DNA of 64,000 bases from Bacteroidetes bacterium UKL13-3 (GTDB lineage Bacteria > Bacteroidota > Bacteroidia > UKL13-3): positions 186,001 to 250,000 of the forward strand of contig CP012155.1 in assembly GCA_001602415.1 (NCBI GenBank), written 5' to 3'. A program made the translations under genes and the position numbers. The notes beneath the pieces are model-generated. The model searched no databases. It saw nothing but the letters and a program-made list of their open reading frames with translations, and had not been told where the DNA came from. This document shows positions 61,201 to 64,000 of this stretch, piece by piece (position 1 is the first letter of the stretch; each line of letters opens with the position of its first letter).

Positions 61201-64000
61201 GTTTTTTAATTGTAACCCCACTTCCTACAACTATTAATATTCCAGTTGATTATCCTAATTTAACAGGAACAACGGGTTTGTTCAATGCATTAAACAATAG
61301 TGCTTTGGTAGGAAATACAACTGTAACTATTACTGCTGACGTAAATGAAACTGGAGCAAACCAACTTAATAATGCTGGTTTAGGTGGATTCAGATTGACA
61401 ATTCAACCTGATGCTACGCTTAGAACATTATGGGGTAACTCTACAACAAGTTTAATTCGTTTAAATGGTGTATCCAATGTAATAATTGATGGCGGGCCTT
61501 CTAAAAATCTGAGAATTCTTGATTCAATTGGAGCCACAACCTCGGCTACCGTTGGTGCAACAATTGAGTTTTTAGGTGGCTGTACCAATGATACCTTGGT
61601 AAATTGTATCATAGAAGGAAATGGATCGGCTACAGCAAGAGGTACCATTACTTTTGGTGCAGGTAATAACTCCAATATTCTAATTGCTAACAATGAAATT
61701 AGAGCGGCTAATAATGACACCTTAAGGAGACCAGCAATTGGTATATTTTCAAACAATGTCAATAACTCAAACATCACGATTGGTGGTACTGCAAATAGGC
61801 CAGGTGGTAATAATATTTATGATTTTACTTCTAATGGAATTAATCTTAGCAATGTTGGAAACAATATAACTATCGGCTCTTTAACAGCGAGTTCTAACGG
61901 AAATTCAGTATACAATACAGATACTATTACTGGAAGTATTACCTATGTGAGCATTGGAGTTGGTAATAATCATATAGTAGCAAATAACAAGGTTTATCAA
62001 ACATCTGGTATTCACACATCAACTGTTGTGGGTTTCTCTATTACGGGAAGTGGAACGGGTCACACGATTACAAGAAATCATTTTGGGGGAGCGGCTATGG
62101 ATAGAAGTGGTAGGCCACTTATGAGCACAGGAGGTCAAGTAACTGGATTTTCTGTGGCTTCAGGAAACATAGTAGTAACAACTATTGATAGTAATTATGC
62201 ATCCAATTTTGGCAGTACTACTTCAGGTGTATTTGGAATTTCTTCTTCTTCTGGGTTAGTTAACATAACCAAGAATATGCTTGGTTTTGGCGTAAATGTT
62301 TATGATACAATAAGAAATGGCTCAGACAATGGTATTATTAATGTTTCTGGCGGTACGAATGTTTTAATTGAAGACAATCGAATTGGTAATATAAGTTACA
62401 TTAATGCTGCTGGAGATAGAACTTCAGGAATTACTATAAACGGAACCATTACTTCACTAGCTATTAGAAATAATATTATAAAAGACATAAATGGTAATAG
62501 CACAACAACTTCACTAACCTCAACCTTCAGAAATGCAGGGATTGCGTTAATAGCAGTAAACAATAACATATTAGTTGAAGGGAATTCTATTTTTAATATT
62601 AATAACACCAATACCGGTACAACAGCACTTCTTAGTTCTGGAATTTTTGCTACATCGGATATTAGAAATTCTACTTTCAGAAGAAATAGGATATTTAATA
62701 TTGGGTCTTCAGGAACAGGTACTGCTGCTAGTGCTCCCCTTGTATCGGGTGTTCACCTAGCAAGTTCAACTGCCAATGGAAACACTTTTATTAACAATCA
62801 GATTTCTGTTGGAAATGGAACAACGGGAGAGACTGTAGTTATGGGAATTAGAGACGATATCACATCTGGTACCAATAATTATATTAATAACAGTATATTT
62901 ATCAATGGAAGAATAATTTCAGGAAGCAATAATTCGTTCGGAGTTTTCCGCTCAGCTGCTGGCACAATAAATGTTACAAACAATCTTATATACAACAAAC
63001 GGATTGCTAATGGAACAGGTAGAAGTTTTGCAGTTGGTTCGACCAACGCTATTACAAGTGCTAACCTAAATTACAATACCTTAATTGTAAACGATACATC
63101 GGCAATTGCTCAGCTTTTAACCGTAAATCAAGGATGGGCAGCCATGAATACTTTATATACTACTACCTACAATACCAACTGGGCTGAGCGCACATCTTTG
63201 GTGGCTGCTGAAGCCTTATTTACAGATACCTTAGTAGGTAATTTGGGAATTAATTCGGCTAACCCTGAAGCTTGGTATGTGCATGGAAAAGGTATTCGCA
63301 TTATTGGGCAAACGGGTGATTTCAATACTGCAACGGGTGTTCGTTCGGGAGCAATTAATACAGGTGCGGTGGATATTGGATCAGTTGAGTTTATACCAAC
63401 ATCATTACCTCCAATTGCCTTTGCAGATAAAGCACCTGCTGCAACTGATAGCACACAATTCTTTTTTGCAAGCAGAATGATTGGAAAAGCTGTTTGGGGT
63501 GGTGTAGGTTCTTTACCTTCTTCTGTGGATGTAAGATACTATTCAGGGGTTAATCCTTCTAACACACTTGTTGGAAGTACCTTTATGAATGCATACTGGG
63601 ATATTGCTCAAACAGGTGGTAGTGGATTTACTTATGATCTAACCTTGATGCAAGACTCAGCTGTATTAGGTACGGTGGTAAATCCGAGTAATTTAGGTAT
63701 TGCAAGGTATGCCGGAACTGGCACCAATTGGTCGCGCTTTAATCCAACAGTTTCAAATAATATAACTGGATTTATGAATGCTTTATCTGTAAATGCTGTT
63801 GGTATTTTTACGGGAACAGATATAACAAACAATCCATTACCTGTTAAACTCATTTCATTCACTGCAAATGTTGAATCAACTGATGTGCTGGTTAGCTGGA
63901 CAACAGCCTCTGAACAAAACAACAAGGGATTTGAAGTAGAGCGCTCTGTTGATGGTCGCACGTTCGAATTTGCTGGATTTGTAGAAGGTGCAGGTAACAG
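55215..64000 (+). CDS. Second giant T9SS surface protein (3' end outside window)
   Basis: From the ATG at 55215 the frame stays open to the window end, more than 2,925 codons. The signal peptide ends GNA before Gln. An N-terminal beta domain (FRISTNGFLTF), a fibronectin III domain (about 290-365) and a Trp module (LWSNPLTWAGGGIPT, near 380) come first. Solenoid repeats follow, then two right-handed parallel beta-helix regions, each marked by NVIIDG (near residues 1135 and 2090). It ends inside a C-terminal module almost identical to that of the previous gene, so a T9SS sorting signal is expected just past the edge. Adhesion or polysaccharide binding is likely; the function is unproven. Confidence 0.85.
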   Translation, partial: MKTPLQGITKASSLFNLLVLTIFMLCGIKGNAQNISNYAVSRNTGITYSSISGTGTSVTAWRNGTSTDDNLSENQPIGFPFIYMGQVLTGFRISTNGFLTFNTTTTAVGGGMGAYGYANLQFNTTAGTVNTLAPFHDDLQTAANSSTLTDLNNSMKYQTTGTAGTRILTVEWINMQDFSGTSTSSFNWQIKLYEATGVIEFIYSTFTLANSGPLTFMSYSLGINGPTLSATPTASELLNQQTVNTATFSNVASNALGGANPANMPTALSSITFTPPTTTTTLTAPTNILFSNITGSSMKVDWTDNATGEFGYAVLVSSNGGTTYNLAANLPANTQTATISGLLPGISYMVQVVAVDLAATSSPLIGTQSTLPPANVLTTATGGLWSNPLTWAGGGIPTVFDTVIVASGATLTIDIAATIAKVQLNNNSTLFLNNTLVDSSDLIIGTGAVFNGFFGTTGRQLTVRGSITNNGTLNMAMPGGILLLNGVIAQTMSGAGTYGIIPTLTLNNLNGLTLNNNITVGAALNLTNGVIGGSGTLTMGNATFSPTFTMTSTGGRITSTVVSGLTGILPGNATFTYNAPTPVASITTGNELNITAPTNMNIVFNAIGGGNYTLGSNISANNITFNDTVDVDAFNATVNGIATFNATAFVTGTNTFTMGPNATLVTSNLLGINALALTGSVRTGIRNYSSTGNYTFNGATGQVTGDGLPATLTGGTVTISTTGGTLLSQSTVFNNLTLTTNLLLGTNTVTINGNGIFGTLAITGAGLFNAGPGSRLFLSSTAAGGVLQATGTNGNIQNTGGRTYNPGLDIVLGGSAVATGNDFPATGIDSLVLNQTTAAVLTAATSANTLLISSTGRLTTTAINSLTILGTQASNVARTSTGYIDGPFTRTIGVGAAGSFMFPLGVGATGNLGMDIINPVVTGSPVTLTAIARSLATGGSAGTGLTALTNTRYWAITPVSGGTLTSVGNIRLFESTATTLGNTSKKIGFSIGATASTYNSIGGQLDSANVNILSSLTVPAFGTGSDSTFLVLGNGTASGVFTGGTYTVGPTGTYSSLTAAIAAINERTSLSSPVVLEFQATYNPNVEAYPIVLRATLPTTSTNRITIRPSSGVSSAINFDGSIFTSTALIDFNGAKNVIIDGRPGGTGTNRFIAFNQRNIGTFPTIRFINDAQNDTLRFISVSGQNTSTASGVIFISNTTTTTPAGGNNNLAISNCNINGLSNTANCIFGSGSALPADNKNVTISNNNIFDFFLNGSSPTGLIAGAGSSNWTIDANNFYQTATRNSLSIPAMTIATNFRAIQLNNTATNANFTVTNNRVGGNIPGIAGSVFILGDSVSNLGHLFRPFDFANAGTTSTPNSVQGNVISDITLYTNGTDNFTGIGALQTGIYNVGNISPNIVGSTTTNGSIKIFQRTSSAGTARGFHFTATGGGSMNNNVVSGIDLMIQGAQATGGSISFNGIVVGATFLNSVTISGNTFGSTTLANSIQGLAASLGAVGINGVQLTGATGAAITASNNTIQNLSSFSTAFTSANTVKGIFVTGASSISTTVSGNTIRDLRCDAANNLTDATASVVGIANTTSGTGTQTTSNNTIHSLRSTYNGPVANVAQGIFYNSTNTSGLSRVERNVIHSLETGASNNFTIQAGLNLGASATTVQVVNNFVRLGVNVNGTTNNANATFNGIWKQNTTNTTIVHNTVYIAGNPAATDTFGLSAAFNKTASATVDTVMNNIFMNARSNASGTGQHYAMWLNNTTGYRGDANLTFVNGTGGVLFRNGFTRVTSLQTWRNLQKPFGISSAVANPLFNAGITNGAATINFSLNASSPASTAAITLSYITVDQGGNTRPANRAIGSFDVGLSALTAANDVYVPRFTFTPTGNRAAANAVFANINVTDIGSGVPTSGANAPRLWYRNATTASPWTSVAPTSFTGTGNNATFSYTFNYTPIGGTPAPGNVIYYYFTAQDLATAPNIWYSQYSAIDPIHSDVNTQTTPPTLVDSFLIVTPLPTTINIPVDYPNLTGTTGLFNALNNSALVGNTTVTITADVNETGANQLNNAGLGGFRLTIQPDATLRTLWGNSTTSLIRLNGVSNVIIDGGPSKNLRILDSIGATTSATVGATIEFLGGCTNDTLVNCIIEGNGSATARGTITFGAGNNSNILIANNEIRAANNDTLRRPAIGIFSNNVNNSNITIGGTANRPGGNNIYDFTSNGINLSNVGNNITIGSLTASSNGNSVYNTDTITGSITYVSIGVGNNHIVANNKVYQTSGIHTSTVVGFSITGSGTGHTITRNHFGGAAMDRSGRPLMSTGGQVTGFSVASGNIVVTTIDSNYASNFGSTTSGVFGISSSSGLVNITKNMLGFGVNVYDTIRNGSDNGIINVSGGTNVLIEDNRIGNISYINAAGDRTSGITINGTITSLAIRNNIIKDINGNSTTTSLTSTFRNAGIALIAVNNNILVEGNSIFNINNTNTGTTALLSSGIFATSDIRNSTFRRNRIFNIGSSGTGTAASAPLVSGVHLASSTANGNTFINNQISVGNGTTGETVVMGIRDDITSGTNNYINNSIFINGRIISGSNNSFGVFRSAAGTINVTNNLIYNKRIANGTGRSFAVGSTNAITSANLNYNTLIVNDTSAIAQLLTVNQGWAAMNTLYTTTYNTNWAERTSLVAAEALFTDTLVGNLGINSANPEAWYVHGKGIRIIGQTGDFNTATGVRSGAINTGAVDIGSVEFIPTSLPPIAFADKAPAATDSTQFFFASRMIGKAVWGGVGSLPSSVDVRYYSGVNPSNTLVGSTFMNAYWDIAQTGGSGFTYDLTLMQDSAVLGTVVNPSNLGIARYAGTGTNWSRFNPTVSNNITGFMNALSVNAVGIFTGTDITNNPLPVKLISFTANVESTDVLVSWTTASEQNNKGFEVERSVDGRTFEFAGFVEGAGN

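Noticed and set aside
45861-64000. CRISPR or satellite-like tandem repeats
   Set aside because: The recurring short motifs are degenerate protein repeats within continuous coding frames, without constant spacers.

Overview
The window is chromosomal DNA of a member of the Bacteroidota, probably near the Chitinophagales/Sphingobacteriia. The grounds are type IX secretion (T9SS) C-terminal sorting domains, SusC-type TonB-dependent receptors, DUF4249 and DUF3127 genes, signal peptides whose mature proteins start with Gln, candidate promoters of the TAnnTTTG type, and few Shine-Dalgarno sites. No tRNA, rRNA, CRISPR array, transposase or phage gene was seen.

Layout. 1-20.5 kb is mostly minus-strand housekeeping: ricT (cut by the window edge) and holB, a flavin oxidoreductase, a divergent membrane glycosyltransferase with TPRs (4.3-7.2 kb), a TonB receptor plus porin, hutH-hisS, sucA, a secreted hydrolase and a T9SS-exported PNGase F-like protein. 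20.6-24 kb is a compact plus-strand signalling unit: a FixL-like haem-PAS histidine kinase, a receiver-CRP/FNR fusion regulator overlapping it by 4 bases, and a universal stress protein preceded by an FNR-like box. 24-33.1 kb is minus strand: a frameshifted small outer-membrane protein, a glutaminyl cyclase-like lipoprotein, cysS, a DUF3127 gene, a fused SpmA/SpmB-like membrane protein, an ATPase/nuclease gene bracketed by two exact 41-base palindromes, and aspS. 33.4-38.6 kb is plus strand: tadA, a three-gene HisH/HisF/amidotransferase island for acetamidino-sugar synthesis, a Mn-type superoxide dismutase and small genes. 38.7-45.3 kb is minus strand: DUF4249 lipoprotein plus TonB receptor, an amino-acid permease, an unlisted 53-residue FeoB-associated-type protein, and a stand-alone MetH N-terminal domain. 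45.9-64 kb holds two giant T9SS cell-surface proteins in tandem. The first is 3060 residues; the second runs off the window end.

How parts fit. The kinase, regulator and stress-protein genes look like one oxygen-responsive circuit. The glutaminyl cyclase would process the N-terminal Gln exposed on most of the exported proteins encoded here. The T9SS proteins need an export machine encoded elsewhere.

Beyond genes, the window carries degenerate 7- and 8-base-period repeat arrays inside hisS, hutH, the cyclase, the permease and intergenic DNA. It also has a palindromic mini-element with 10-base direct repeats at 44.3 kb. The most promising undescribed item is the palindrome-bracketed ATPase/PD-(D/E)XK gene at 30.0-31.3 kb.
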